Shown here one piece after another: positions 19,693 to 29,821 of a stretch of 64,000 nt of DNA. Origin of the DNA: an uncultured Flavobacteriaceae bacterium. Its GTDB lineage: Bacteria; Bacteroidota; Bacteroidia; Flavobacteriales; Flavobacteriaceae. Position 1 is the first letter of the stretch. The number at the start of each line of letters is the position of its first letter. The stretch is taken from assembly GCA_905181835.1 (NCBI GenBank), contig CAJIZF010000001.1:310001-374000 (forward strand), in the 5' to 3' direction. A program made the position numbers and the translations under genes. The notes beneath the pieces are model-generated. The model did no database searches, was not told the origin of the DNA, and saw only the letters and a list, made by a program, of their open reading frames with translations.

Positions 19693-20421
19693 TTGATAAG
19701 CAAAAGTCAAATTAAATTAATAAGAAGCTTACAGCAAAAAAAGTATCGTAGTAAATTAAAATTATTTGTAGCAGAGGGGCCAAAAGTTATCAATGAGCTA
19801 TTGTCGGCGAAATTTAAATTACATTCTTTATATGCTACTGTCGAGGATCTATTTGCAGGCGTCAATTCTGAAATAATTTCTGATGAAGAAATTTCAAAAA
19901 TTAGTTTTTTGAAAAATGCAAATAATTCGGTCGCTGTTTTTACTATTCCAGAACAAAAAAAACCTAAAAAAGAAGGAATAACTCTACTTTTAGATTCAAT
20001 TAGAGACCCTGGTAATCTAGGAACCATAATAAGGTTGTCTGATTGGTTTAATGTATCTAATATAATTTGTTCATCAGATAGTGTAGATTGTTTTAATCCT
20101 AAAGTTATTCAAGCAACTATGGGTTCTATATCAAGGGTAAGTATTAGTTATTGTGATTTGACAAAATACTTGTCTTTAAATGATCTTCCTGTTTATGCTG
20201 GGACCATGGATGGAAAAAATATTTATAAAGAAAAACTACCAGAAAATGCAATTGTTATTGTAGGTAATGAAGCAAATGGAATTTCAGATACCTTATTAAA
20301 CTTAACCACACATAAAATCGGAATCCCTCGATTTGGCAACAATCATCAAACGGAGAGTCTAAATGTAGCTGTAGCTACTGCAATATTATTTAGTGAATTT
20401 AAAAGATTTACTGAATTGTAA
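19693..20421 (+). CDS. TrmH/SpoU-family RNA 2'-O-methyltransferase
   Basis: SAM-dependent methyltransferase of rRNA or tRNA with the SPOUT knot. The three C-terminal motifs are present: RDPGNLGTIIRLSDWF, ATMGSISRVS and IVGNEANGIS followed by IPRFGNNHQTESLNVAVA. An N-terminal substrate-binding domain precedes them. 242 residues. No ATG is available before the conserved ISKSQIK start, so the TTG at 19693 is taken as initiator. The end overlaps convergent porT by 14 bases. The exact RNA target cannot be read from the sequence. Confidence 0.9.
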   Translation: MISKSQIKLIRSLQQKKYRSKLKLFVAEGPKVINELLSAKFKLHSLYATVEDLFAGVNSEIISDEEISKISFLKNANNSVAVFTIPEQKKPKKEGITLLLDSIRDPGNLGTIIRLSDWFNVSNIICSSDSVDCFNPKVIQATMGSISRVSISYCDLTKYLSLNDLPVYAGTMDGKNIYKEKLPENAIVIVGNEANGISDTLLNLTTHKIGIPRFGNNHQTESLNVAVATAILFSEFKRFTEL

Positions 20422-21115
20422 AATTAATAAATACGCCTCTCGAGGTCATTTTTTCAATATTTTTTGTCCAACCACTGTTTGGGTTTTTATCTCTAACTAA
20501 TTGATCGTTAAGCCCAAAAACACCCCGAATTGAGGGAGTAAATTTAAAATAATAAAGATAAATGTCGATTCCAAATCCCAACTCATAACTAAAATTACTG
20601 CTGGTAGATCTGAATGTTCCTGTTGCATTATCTTCAGGGTTATCTTCGTTACTTGCCAAATTAAAAGAGGTGGAAAAACCTCCGATTAAAAAGGGTTTAA
20701 TATTATTTAATCTTTTTGTAGATACTTTTAAAAGCAAAGGGATATGTATATAGGTAGCTTTAACTTCTCTTAAATTATCTTTTGGGTCTGTAAAACCAGG
20801 AAAAACAAGATTTCTTTTTGTGAAGCTTAACCCAGGTTCTAGCCTTAAGTCAAAGTAGTTACTGATTCTCAAGTTTCCTAACAACCCAACATTAAAACCA
20901 GTTTCTCCAGTAACTAAAATATCGGTATTATCTCCCTGGTTTTGTTCTTTGTAATCAAAATAATAATCGTAATTATTAAAACCAAGATAATAGCCCCATG
21001 ACAATGTTTTTTGATCAATATTTGCCCTATTCAGAATTCTTTCTTTACTAAATAATTGTGCCTTTGCAGTTTGTGCAACAAGCAATATCAAAAGAAAAAT
21101 AACTGTTTTTTTCAT
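20408..21115 (-). CDS. porT: PorT/SprT-family type IX secretion component
   Basis: Outer-membrane beta-barrel protein needed for the Bacteroidota type IX secretion system and, where present, gliding. 235 residues with a cleavable signal peptide (ends about AKAQ, residue 19), alternating hydrophobic barrel strands, YYLGFNNYDYYFDYK near the N-terminus and RGVFGLNDQLVRD near the end, as in PorT proteins. Its start overlaps the ubiE stop by one base (TAATG), so the two are probably co-transcribed, an arrangement I recall as common in flavobacteria. Confidence 0.88.
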   Translation of the reverse strand: MKKTVIFLLILLVAQTAKAQLFSKERILNRANIDQKTLSWGYYLGFNNYDYYFDYKEQNQGDNTDILVTGETGFNVGLLGNLRISNYFDLRLEPGLSFTKRNLVFPGFTDPKDNLREVKATYIHIPLLLKVSTKRLNNIKPFLIGGFSTSFNLASNEDNPEDNATGTFRSTSSNFSYELGFGIDIYLYYFKFTPSIRGVFGLNDQLVRDKNPNSGWTKNIEKMTSRGVFINFTIQ

Positions 21116-21855
21116 TATAATTTGGTGGCAGTATAGATAGTTGCTACGCCAAAAGTTTGTGGTTTGTTTTTCACATTTATAAACCCAATATTTTGTAAAA
21201 TATTGTTGAGTCTGATGCCATAAGGAAAAATTGATGCACTTTCACTGAGATAATCATAGGCAACTTTATCTTTTGAAAATAGTTTTCCAATAATAGGAAG
21301 TAAAATTTTTGAATGAAACTGATATCCCTGTTTGTATGGAAATTTTGTTGGTACAGAAGTCTCAAGAATAATTAAAAGCCCATTTGGTTTTAAAACTCTT
21401 AAAATTTCTGAAAGACCTTTTTCTAAATTATCAAAATTTCTAATCCCAAAAGAAACTGTAATTGCACTAAAACTATTTTCATCGAATGGCAATGCTTCAG
21501 AATCACCTTTGATAAAATTAATTTTACTTTCTAACGTAGTATCAATGACCTTTTTTCTTGCAACGGATAACATTCCCTCAGACAGATCCAATCCTATGAT
21601 TTCAGAAGCTTCAGTTTTTTCAGCAAATTTAATAGCTAAGTCTCCCGTGCCAGTTGCGATGTCTAAAATACTTTCCGGTTGGTGTTGTATGATATATTTT
21701 AAAACTTTTTTTCTCCATTTTAAATCGGTTCCAAAAGAAATTAAACGATTTAGACCATCATAGTTTCCAGAGATGGTGTCAAACATTTTCTCTACTTGTT
21801 CTTTTTTGTTTAAACTTGAGTCTTTATATGGAGTAACTTTTTTATCTAATGTCAT
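21115..21855 (-). CDS. ubiE: Demethylmenaquinone methyltransferase
   Basis: SAM-dependent C-methyltransferase making menaquinone from demethylmenaquinone. 246 residues; seen: VEKMFDTISGNYDGLNRLIS at the N-terminus, the SAM loop ILDIATGTGDLAIKFA, FSAITVSFGIRNFDNLEKGL and VLKPNGLLIILETS. Bacteroidota use menaquinone, so the menG activity is the expected one. Overlaps porT by one base. Confidence 0.95.
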   Translation of the reverse strand: MTLDKKVTPYKDSSLNKKEQVEKMFDTISGNYDGLNRLISFGTDLKWRKKVLKYIIQHQPESILDIATGTGDLAIKFAEKTEASEIIGLDLSEGMLSVARKKVIDTTLESKINFIKGDSEALPFDENSFSAITVSFGIRNFDNLEKGLSEILRVLKPNGLLIILETSVPTKFPYKQGYQFHSKILLPIIGKLFSKDKVAYDYLSESASIFPYGIRLNNILQNIGFINVKNKPQTFGVATIYTATKL

Positions 21856-21931
21856 AGCGGCCGTAAAATTACATATTTTTTGGTATAAGTTTATCTATTT
21901 TTATGAAAATAGATTTGTGATTTCCAAAGAG

Positions 21932-21959
21932 TTGGTTTTATTTTATTTCAATACATTTG
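21932..21959 (+). promoter_or_regulatory. Predicted Bacteroidota promoter of trkA
   Basis: TTG (21932-21934), 17 bases, then TACATTTG (21952-21959) matches the TTTG/TAnnTTTG pattern read by Bacteroidota RpoD. Transcription would start around 21965, about 20 bases before the trkA start. Confidence 0.65.
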
Positions 21960-21983
21960 TATTATCATATTCATTTGTTTACC

Positions 21984-23333
21984 ATGAAAATAATTATAGC
22001 AGGATCTGGAGAAGTAGGATTTCACTTAGCCAAGCTTCTGTCTTTTGAGTCACAGGATATTATCTTAATTGACGTGAATAGGGAGTCTTTAATCTATGCG
22101 AGTACTCATCTAGATATTAGAGTAGTTAGAGGTAATGCGACTTCGATTTCTGTTTTAAAAGATGCTCAAGTTAGTGATGCAGACTTATTTATTAGTGTAA
22201 CCTCAAGCGAAACTACCAATATAACTGCTTGTGTATTAGCCAAACAATTAGGTGTTAAACATACTATAGCTAGAATTTCAAATACAGAATTTATTCACAA
22301 TAAAGATGAAGTAGGGTTCGAAAAAATTGGAATTGACGAATTAATTTCACCAGAATCACTAGCAGCAAAAGAGATTGAACTATTACTAAATCAAAGTGCA
22401 TTTAACGACACATTTGAGTTTGAGGATGGTGCGCTTTTAATGATTGGTCTTATTCTTTCGAGAACCACAGCATTCGTAGGGAAAACAGTTCAAGAAGTCG
22501 CTGAATTGCATCCAAATTTAGAATATATGCCAATTGCTATACAGCGATATGCTACTCAATATACAATAATACCAAGAGGAGACACACAATTTAAAGAAGG
22601 GGATCAAGTATATTTTACGACTACCCAAAAAGGGATAGATGAGATTTATAAATTGACTCGAAAAGTTAGAATCGAAATTAAAAATGTGATGATTTTAGGA
22701 GCTAGTAATATAGGATCTAAAACTGCACGAGATTTATGTAATCACGGTTTTAAAATAAAATTAATAGAAAAAAGTAAAGATAAAGCCTTTGATATTGCAG
22801 ACGCTATTCCTGATTGTCTCGTTATTCATGGTGATGGGAGAGATGTAGATTTACTCGATGAAGAGCAAATTTGTGATATGGACGCATTTATAGCAGTAAC
22901 TGGAAATAGTGAAACAAACATCATGTCTTGCTTAGTTGCTAAATCCAAAGGGGTTAAAAAGACCATAGCATTGGTCGAAAATATGGATTACTTTCAATTA
23001 TCACACTCCATTGGTATAGATACATTAATAAATAAAAAATTATTAGCTGCGAATAATATTTTTCGATATATAAGACAGGGAGAAATTGTTGCAATGACAA
23101 AGCTTAACAACATGAATGCTGAAATTTTAGAATTTTTAGTTACACCTAAATCAATTGTTTGCAATAAATTAATTAAAAAAATAGATTTTCCTCGATCAGC
23201 AATTATTGGTGGAATTATTAGAGATGGCGAAGGTATAATTGCGCTGGGAGATTTTAATATTATTGCAGGAGATCGAGTCGTAGTCTGTTGTCTTCCTCAA
23301 TCAATAAAAAAGGTAGAAAAATTATTTGTTTGA
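21984..23333 (+). CDS. trkA: TrkA, peripheral NAD-binding subunit of Trk K+ uptake
   Basis: Cytoplasmic regulator that gates the TrkH potassium channel. 449 residues built as two RCK_N-RCK_C tandems: KIIIAGSGEVGFHLAKLL begins the first Rossmann fold and VMILGASNIGSKTARDL (about residue 235) the second. ATG 21984 is chosen over an in-frame start nine codons upstream because the Rossmann strand starts at once. The stop overlaps the trkH start by one base (TGATG). Confidence 0.95.
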   Translation: MKIIIAGSGEVGFHLAKLLSFESQDIILIDVNRESLIYASTHLDIRVVRGNATSISVLKDAQVSDADLFISVTSSETTNITACVLAKQLGVKHTIARISNTEFIHNKDEVGFEKIGIDELISPESLAAKEIELLLNQSAFNDTFEFEDGALLMIGLILSRTTAFVGKTVQEVAELHPNLEYMPIAIQRYATQYTIIPRGDTQFKEGDQVYFTTTQKGIDEIYKLTRKVRIEIKNVMILGASNIGSKTARDLCNHGFKIKLIEKSKDKAFDIADAIPDCLVIHGDGRDVDLLDEEQICDMDAFIAVTGNSETNIMSCLVAKSKGVKKTIALVENMDYFQLSHSIGIDTLINKKLLAANNIFRYIRQGEIVAMTKLNNMNAEILEFLVTPKSIVCNKLIKKIDFPRSAIIGGIIRDGEGIIALGDFNIIAGDRVVVCCLPQSIKKVEKLFV

Positions 23334-24838
23334 TGAGTTCATTTGTTAAATTGAATTTTAAAATTATCTTCCACCTGATGGGTTTGCTTATCATGGTTAA
23401 CGGAGGTTTTATGCTTTTAGCTACCCTTGTTAGTTTTTACTATAAAGATGGAGTTGAAAAGGAGATGTTAGAGGCAGGTCTGGTAACCTTACTGATAGGT
23501 TTAATCTTGATGCTTTTAACTCGCAATAAGCGTAAAGAACTTCAAAAAAGAGATGGTTATGTAATTGTAACTTTCGGCTGGATTTTTATGTCATTAGCAG
23601 GAACACTTCCATACCTATTTACAGACTCTATCCCAAGTTTTACGGATGCATTCTTTGAAACCATGAGTGGGTATACCACAACAGGAGCTTCAATTTTAAA
23701 TGATATCGAAATTATTCCTAAAGGGGTGCTGTTTTGGAGAAGTATAACTCATTGGATAGGAGGTATGGGAATTATTGTTTTGGCAATCGCTATTCTCCCT
23801 TTATTAGGAATTGGAGGAATGGAGCTTTTTGCTGCTGAGGCTCCTGGACCTAGTAATGATAAATTACATCCAAGGATTACAGATACTGCTAAAAGACTGT
23901 GGTTAATTTATGTCGGTTATACTTTAGCAGAAACAATTTTATTGAAAGTCGCAGGAATGACTTTATTTGATGCGGTTAATCACTCTTTAAGTACACTAAG
24001 TACCGGAGGGTTTTCTACAAAGAATTCAAGTATCGCTTTTTGGAATGATCAGCCCATTATCCAGTACATTATTATTTTGTTTATGTTTTTAGCGGGGACG
24101 AATTTTGTTTTAAGTTATTTTGCTTTCAAAACAAGATTTAGTAAAATCCTTAAGGATGAAGAATTTAAATTTTATATTTTTTCGATAGTGATCTTCACTA
24201 TCATGGCTTCAATAATGATTTATTTTCAGACCGATATATCTCGTTCATCTTTCAGTCATCCAATGGTATGGGGGAAATTTGAAAGTAGTTTTAGACATAG
24301 TGCCTTTCAAATTATTGCAATAATTACTACCACGGGTTTTGTCAGTGCTGATTATACTTTGTGGACTCCTTTTTTAACTGTTTTCTTTTTTGGATTGATG
24401 TTTCTTGGAGGCTCAGCTGGATCAACAGCCGGCGGAGTTAAAATTATAAGACATATAATATTGATAAAAAATGGATGGATTGAATTTAGAAGAACACTTC
24501 ATCCAAGAGCTATTTTACCTGTAAGATATAATACAAAGGCAGTTCATCAACCAATTGTATTTAATATTTTAGGATTTTTTATTTTATACCTGTTGTCATT
24601 TATTGTTGGTGTTTTAGTTTTTTCCCTTTTAGGCTTAGATTTTCAAACTGCATTAGGTGGTGCTGTGTCAAGTCTTGGTAATGTTGGTCCTGCGCTTGGA
24701 GATTTAGGGCCTGGATATAATTACTCGGGATTATCTAATGCAGCAAAATGGTGGTCAGCTTTTTTAATGTTGATCGGAAGATTAGAACTGTTTACAGTTT
24801 TGATATTATTAACACCTTATTTTTGGAGAAATAGATAA
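23333..24838 (+). CDS. trkH: TrkH-type potassium uptake channel
   Basis: Inner-membrane K+-translocating subunit with four M1-P-M2 repeats. 501 residues, about 10-12 hydrophobic segments, with filter-like segments MSGYTTTGAS, LSTLSTGGFST, IITTTGFVSAD and LGNVGPALG. The frame is open to 23288, but the ATG at 23333, coupled to the trkA stop, fits the family start. Convergent with the aminotransferase gene and only 20 bases away, with no clear terminator between. Confidence 0.95.
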   Translation: MSSFVKLNFKIIFHLMGLLIMVNGGFMLLATLVSFYYKDGVEKEMLEAGLVTLLIGLILMLLTRNKRKELQKRDGYVIVTFGWIFMSLAGTLPYLFTDSIPSFTDAFFETMSGYTTTGASILNDIEIIPKGVLFWRSITHWIGGMGIIVLAIAILPLLGIGGMELFAAEAPGPSNDKLHPRITDTAKRLWLIYVGYTLAETILLKVAGMTLFDAVNHSLSTLSTGGFSTKNSSIAFWNDQPIIQYIIILFMFLAGTNFVLSYFAFKTRFSKILKDEEFKFYIFSIVIFTIMASIMIYFQTDISRSSFSHPMVWGKFESSFRHSAFQIIAIITTTGFVSADYTLWTPFLTVFFFGLMFLGGSAGSTAGGVKIIRHIILIKNGWIEFRRTLHPRAILPVRYNTKAVHQPIVFNILGFFILYLLSFIVGVLVFSLLGLDFQTALGGAVSSLGNVGPALGDLGPGYNYSGLSNAAKWWSAFLMLIGRLELFTVLILLTPYFWRNR

Positions 24839-24858
24839 TTGCTTCTTTATCCTGGGGC

Positions 24859-26046
24859 TTACACCAAAGCTTTCTTAATTCTTTTACAAGCTTCTGTAAT
24901 AGCTTCTTCTGAAGCCGCATAAGAAATCCGGATACAATTAGGGTTTCCGAAAGCCTCTCCCGTTACGGTAGCAACATTCGCTTTTTCTAGTAAATACATT
25001 GAAAAATCTGAGGCTGTATTGATGGTTGTTCCTTTTATAATTTTTCCAAAATAATAGGATATGTCAGGAAAGACATAGAATGCACCTTGAGGTTGGTTGG
25101 TTTTAAAACCTGGTATTTCTGCTATTAATCCTAATATTAATTTTCTTCGCTCTTTAAAAGCATCGATCATGTATTTTATTTTTTCAGGAGAACTTTCTAG
25201 GGCAGTTATAGTTGCCTGTTGCGCAATACAATTTGCTCCACTAGTAATTTGACCTTGCATTTTATTACAGGCTCTAGCTATCCAGTCTGGAGCTCCTATG
25301 TATCCAATTCTCCATCCAGTCATTGAATACGCTTTCGAGACTCCATTGACAACTACGGTTCGATTGTACATGTCTTCGAAAACTGCCATAGAGGTATGTT
25401 GTCCTGTAAAATTGATATGCTCATATATTTCATCACTAATTACGATAATCTCGGGATAATCAATTAAAACGTCTGCCAATGCTCTTAATTCTTCTCTAGA
25501 ATATACTGAACCACTCGGATTACACGGAGAGCTGTAAATCATCATTTTTGTTTTCGAGCTTATGGATGCTTTTAAGCTTTTGGGAGTAATTTTAAAATCA
25601 GATTCTATAGAAGTTGGTATTTCTACAGGAACTCCGCCTGCTAATTTACTTATATCACTGTAACTAACCCAGTAAGGTGCAGGTAAGAGCACTTCATCTC
25701 CTTCATTTAACAGAACCATAGCTAGGTTTGCAAGTGATTGTTTAGCTCCAGTAGAAACAACTATTTGGTTGGGTGTATAAATTAAATCATTATCACGTTT
25801 GAATTTTGTGATAATAGCATTCTTCAAATCACCATATCCATCAACAGGAGTGTACGAATGATAGTTTTCTTTTACTGCTTCTATGGCAGCATCTTTTACA
25901 AATTCAGGAACATTAAAATCTGGTTCACCAAGACTAAGTCCTATGATATCTTTTCCTTCTTCTCTTAATTCTCTAGCTTTTGCCGCCATTGCTAATGTGG
26001 CAGAAGTTGCCATGGCATTAATTCTTTTAGAAAGGTTTGGATTCAT
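24859..26046 (-). CDS. PLP-dependent class I/II aminotransferase (aspartate-type)
   Basis: Fold-type I aminotransferase of 395 residues, probably acting on aspartate or aromatic amino acids and a 2-oxoacid. Seen: LSLGEPDFNVPEFV, the SSPCNPSGSVYS segment, ISDEIYEHI and the PLP-lysine segment NGVSKAYSMTGWRIGYIG. Substrate specificity cannot be fixed by eye. Only six bases downstream of the desaturase gene, so probably co-transcribed. Confidence 0.92.
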   Translation of the reverse strand: MNPNLSKRINAMATSATLAMAAKARELREEGKDIIGLSLGEPDFNVPEFVKDAAIEAVKENYHSYTPVDGYGDLKNAIITKFKRDNDLIYTPNQIVVSTGAKQSLANLAMVLLNEGDEVLLPAPYWVSYSDISKLAGGVPVEIPTSIESDFKITPKSLKASISSKTKMMIYSSPCNPSGSVYSREELRALADVLIDYPEIIVISDEIYEHINFTGQHTSMAVFEDMYNRTVVVNGVSKAYSMTGWRIGYIGAPDWIARACNKMQGQITSGANCIAQQATITALESSPEKIKYMIDAFKERRKLILGLIAEIPGFKTNQPQGAFYVFPDISYYFGKIIKGTTINTASDFSMYLLEKANVATVTGEAFGNPNCIRISYAASEEAITEACKRIKKALV

Positions 26047-26052
26047 ATAAAA

Positions 26053-27153
26053 TTATATTGTTAAAGCTGGTTTTTCGCCCAAGGATTTTAATTGTTTAAA
26101 ATGCTCTAATATGGCTTTCCTAGTTGTTTTATATTCGTTGTAAGGCAAGTTAAATTCCAATGCAGTTTCTTTTACAATTTTTGCAATTTGCCCATAATGA
26201 ATATGGGAAATATGAGGGAAAACATGGTGTTCTACCTGATGGTTTAGACCTCCAGTGTACCAGGAAATAAATTTATTTGTTGGAGCAAAATTTGCAGTTG
26301 TATAAAATTGATGCATTGCCCAAGTATGTTTCATATTCCCATTTTTGTCTGGTAATGGCATATCGGTTTTTGGTACCACATGAGCTAGTTGAAAAACAAC
26401 ACTTAATATGATACCTGCTGTATAATGCATTATAAAAAAGCCAATAAAAACTTTCCACCAAGCTAAGTCCAATACTAAAAGTGGCAGCACAATCCAAATA
26501 GCATAATAGACTATTTTAGAAATAATAAGCTTAGTCCATTCAGTTGCAGGATTTGGAAATTTACCATAAGATAATTTTCGTTTTAGGTAATTATTCATCT
26601 GTTTGAAATCAGTTGTAATTGCCCAATTAATAGTTAATAATCCATATAAGAAAAAAGAGTAATATTTTTGAAATTTATGGACATTGAACCACTTTGAGTG
26701 TTTCGAAAAGCGGATGATTCTTCCTGCATCAATATCTTCGTCTTGGCCTTTAATATTAGTAAAGGTATGATGCAAAACGTTATGTTGTACTTTCCAATTG
26801 TAAACATTTCCAGCTAGTATGTAAATACTACTTCCCATTAACTTATTGACCCATTTTTTACTCGAAAAAGAATCGTGGTTGCTGTCGTGCATCACGTTCA
26901 TGCCAACGCCAGCCATTCCTATTCCAATGATTACGGTTAATAAGAGTAATGTCCATTGTGGCATGTCTATCGTTAAAATCAATATTAAAGGAACGAAAAA
27001 CATCGAAAACATTATAATGGCTTTGGTGTATAATTTCCAATTACCAGTTTTTACAATATTTTTTTCTTTAAAGTATTGGTTTACTCTTTTGTTTAATGTC
27101 TTAAAAAACTTAGTTGAGTCTGATCTAGAAAAACTTACTTGTTTATAGTTCAA
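26053..27153 (-). CDS. Membrane fatty acid desaturase (acyl-CoA/lipid type)
   Basis: Di-iron desaturase adding a double bond to acyl chains in the membrane. 366 residues, four or more hydrophobic segments and the three histidine boxes HDSNHDS (about residue 91), HNVLHH and QVEHH. The Gln in the third box is typical of front-end (delta-5/6-type) desaturases, but no cytochrome b5 domain is fused. Likely role is membrane fluidity; regiospecificity is unknown. The N-terminus is cytoplasmic and charged. Confidence 0.9.
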   Translation of the reverse strand: MNYKQVSFSRSDSTKFFKTLNKRVNQYFKEKNIVKTGNWKLYTKAIIMFSMFFVPLILILTIDMPQWTLLLLTVIIGIGMAGVGMNVMHDSNHDSFSSKKWVNKLMGSSIYILAGNVYNWKVQHNVLHHTFTNIKGQDEDIDAGRIIRFSKHSKWFNVHKFQKYYSFFLYGLLTINWAITTDFKQMNNYLKRKLSYGKFPNPATEWTKLIISKIVYYAIWIVLPLLVLDLAWWKVFIGFFIMHYTAGIILSVVFQLAHVVPKTDMPLPDKNGNMKHTWAMHQFYTTANFAPTNKFISWYTGGLNHQVEHHVFPHISHIHYGQIAKIVKETALEFNLPYNEYKTTRKAILEHFKQLKSLGEKPALTI

Positions 27154-27262
27154 AATTTATGATTTTTATTAGAATTACAAATTTACATTTCTTTAATGGA
27201 TAACGAATATTTCTTTAGGTTATTTTTAACAAAGATAAGTACTTTTGTAAAATACTTTTATC

Positions 27263-27895
27263 ATGAAATTATTACTTAAATATTATCCCGATTTATCTGA
27301 CCAACAAATTTCGCAATTTGAAAAATTGAAAGAACTTTACAAGGATTGGAATTTAAAAATTAATGTAGTTTCTCGAAAAGATATAGATGAACTATACCTT
27401 CGGCACGTTCTACATTCTCTAGGAATTGCAAAAATTCAAAAATTTATACCGGGCTCTAAGATTTTGGATGTTGGAACCGGTGGTGGTTTTCCTGGAATAC
27501 CTCTTGCAATCTTATTTCCTGAAGTTCAATTTCATTTAGTAGATAGTATTGCAAAAAAGATAAAAGTTGTTAATGAAGTAGTAGCGGGTTTAAATCTTCA
27601 AAATGTGACTATTACCAACGCTAGAGTTGAATCTTTAAATGATCGATATGATTTTATTGTGAGTAGGGCAGTAGCGCAAATGGATACCTTTGTGCGATGG
27701 GTTTATCTCGCTGTTTTAAAGAAAAACAACCATGAGCTTAAAAATGGAATTTTATATTTAAAAGGAGGTGATTTAACTGACGAATTGTTAAATTTTCCAG
27801 CAGCTACAATTTATCCTCTTAAAGATTATTTTGAGGAAGATTTTTTTGAAACTAAAAGCGTCGTTCATTTACCTCTAAAATTCAAAAAAAAATAA
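27263..27895 (+). CDS. rsmG: 16S rRNA (guanine527-N7)-methyltransferase
   Basis: Methylates G527 in the 530 loop of 16S rRNA. 210 residues with YKDWNLKINVVSRKD, the HSL segment and the SAM motif ILDVGTGGGFPGIPLAI (about residue 70), VSRAVAQMDTFVRW and LYLKGGDL. A promoter -7 box TACTTTTG lies at 27240-27247, close to the start codon. Loss of rsmG gives streptomycin resistance in several bacteria. Confidence 0.95.
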   Translation: MKLLLKYYPDLSDQQISQFEKLKELYKDWNLKINVVSRKDIDELYLRHVLHSLGIAKIQKFIPGSKILDVGTGGGFPGIPLAILFPEVQFHLVDSIAKKIKVVNEVVAGLNLQNVTITNARVESLNDRYDFIVSRAVAQMDTFVRWVYLAVLKKNNHELKNGILYLKGGDLTDELLNFPAATIYPLKDYFEEDFFETKSVVHLPLKFKKK

Positions 27896-27897
27896 AT

Positions 27898-27930
27898 AAA
27901 AAAACTCCGAAAATTACTTCGAAGTTTTTT
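27898..27930. terminator. Bidirectional terminator between rsmG and the Omp28-like gene
   Basis: AAAAAACTCCGAA pairs with TTCGAAGTTTTTT around AATTAC, about 12 pairs with one mismatch, and ends in T runs on both strands. Confidence 0.85.
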
Positions 27931-27949
27931 ATTTGATAAAAAGAATTGG

Positions 27950-29638
27950 TTATCTATTAATAATAAATTTATCTGTTTTAACTTGATTTCCGTTAATAAT
28001 CTTTATTAAGTAAGTTCCAGTTGTTAACTTAGAAACGTCTAACTGTTGATTAAGTGAAATATTATTTTCTAATGCGACAATCCTACCTAACAAGTCAAAT
28101 ACTTTGATCGATGAATTTTCAGCATTTTGAATGTTTAAATTATTTGTTGCTGGGTTGGGGTAGATAACAACATTACTTAGTATGTTATCATTATTTCCTA
28201 ATTCTCCAACTGTTTTAAAATGAGCTTCTTCACGGGCGCCATAATTTCCAGGAGAATTATATACAACATCATTGTTGGTGTCATATAAAACTATAGATCC
28301 ACCTCCATTTCCAGCACTATCAAAAATTCTGAACCTGTAACAATCGTCGGTTAATTCGAATTGTTCAACAACACTTTCATTGTTGCCATATGGACCACCA
28401 CTGTATAAAGTTTCGCCACCAGCATTCATGAGATCCCAGGTACATTGTGATCCTGCATTGTCTGTACTCAAGATCATATTGATCGTAGTTGTGTGCTCAT
28501 TAGCAATATTAAAATTTTCAGAAATCTGATTATCTGAATTATCGTCATCGTCAGACAGTGAAATTTCAATAGTATTCACATCTTGAACTACATAGGAAAT
28601 TGCAGGTAATTCAACAATTTCGCTTTGAAGAGAAAGTAATGATCCGGTCCAAGTGTAATTTTGAGAAGCTCCTCCATTAACTGAGTAGGTAATTTCAACT
28701 TCTGTGAGGTCATTTTCTCCGAAATTTTGAATGGTGACATTTGGTGTAATATCAAATCCACATTGCGGTAAAATTGCTTCTACTGATGTCGGACGCGCAT
28801 TGTTCTCTGCTGAAAAATTAGAGTAGGTTGGAAAAGTACCGCTTCCACTTGGGGATCTTTTGTTGCGTTTCAGTGACAAAAGCTACTACTTCTAAATCTT
28901 CAATTTTTACAGGAACACCGTTATAATCGTCTGGGATGTCGTAGGTGTATGTTTCGTCAATAAACGTTCCAGCTGTCGTTGTTGGAAATTGTCTGCCCCA
29001 TTGACCTGTTAATAACCAAACTAATCGGTGCATATGATTGTACTCATTTCCCATATTCCCTCCTGTTTGAGGTCCCAACGTGTTGTTTTGTAATAAAGCT
29101 ACGTTTAATTTATTAGTATCTTTGAGTACTATTAGCTGTATAGAAGGCTTCAACGTGAACAATTATGGTATTAGTTTGAACGTCAATTTCTGCTTCAACT
29201 CCAACATTTACATCAGAGGATTGGCTGAGCGTTGTGTTAGCAGCTGAAGTCCAAGAGTTTCTACTCATTGCAGTTGTTCCTGATGAGCCTTGTTCCAACC
29301 CAGGAAAATTAGTTCTATTAACGGTGGCTGCTGGATAGCCTACTAAACCAGATTGTGCAGCTATAGCTGAACCAAATGGTGTTCTAAAATCAGGTTCGTT
29401 TGCACCAGGATTTGCGTATCCACCAGTGTGAATATTAATTATGAAAGCATTACCTGTATTATTGTTTTGAATATTTTGAGCTATGCGTATGTCCATCTGG
29501 ACAGTAAACGCAATGAATTCCAGTAAACTCTTCCAATACAACTTTTTTGTTTTCAGGATTTGTGCTTACAATTGTTTGAGCGAACACTGAAAGTGTAAAA
29601 AACGTAAATAATACGTTTAGGGTGTAATTTATTTTCAT
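27950..29638 (-). CDS. Omp28-related T9SS-sorted protein, frame broken at three sites
   Basis: Joined across three breaks this gene encodes about 561 residues: a signal peptide (MKINYTLNVLFTFFTLSVFA), the Omp28 thioredoxin-like block KKVVLEEFTGIHCVYCPDGH with its C-x-x-C, a conserved central part (VGYPAATVNRTNF, KLNVALLQNN, NEYNHMHRLV), Ig-like beta regions and a C-terminal type A T9SS sorting domain (YPNPATNNLNI, ending DKFIINR). Each break is cured by removing one base: near 29488, near 29124 and within the G run 28851-28854. Either sequence errors or a recent pseudogene. The ATG at 29638 precedes the full signal peptide. Expected to be exported by T9SS. Confidence 0.8.
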
Positions 29639-29821
29639 TTTTTTTTGGTTATTATTAATTTTATGTGTTTATGCTTGAATTTTACAATAATAATGCTTGA
29701 ATTCTACATTTTTTTGAGTGTTAAGTAACATAAAATGTTAAACATTTAACAAAATCAATGTCAAATATATGTTATTTTTATTTAATTTTGAACCTTATCT
29801 AAATAACTAACTAAAATAAAT

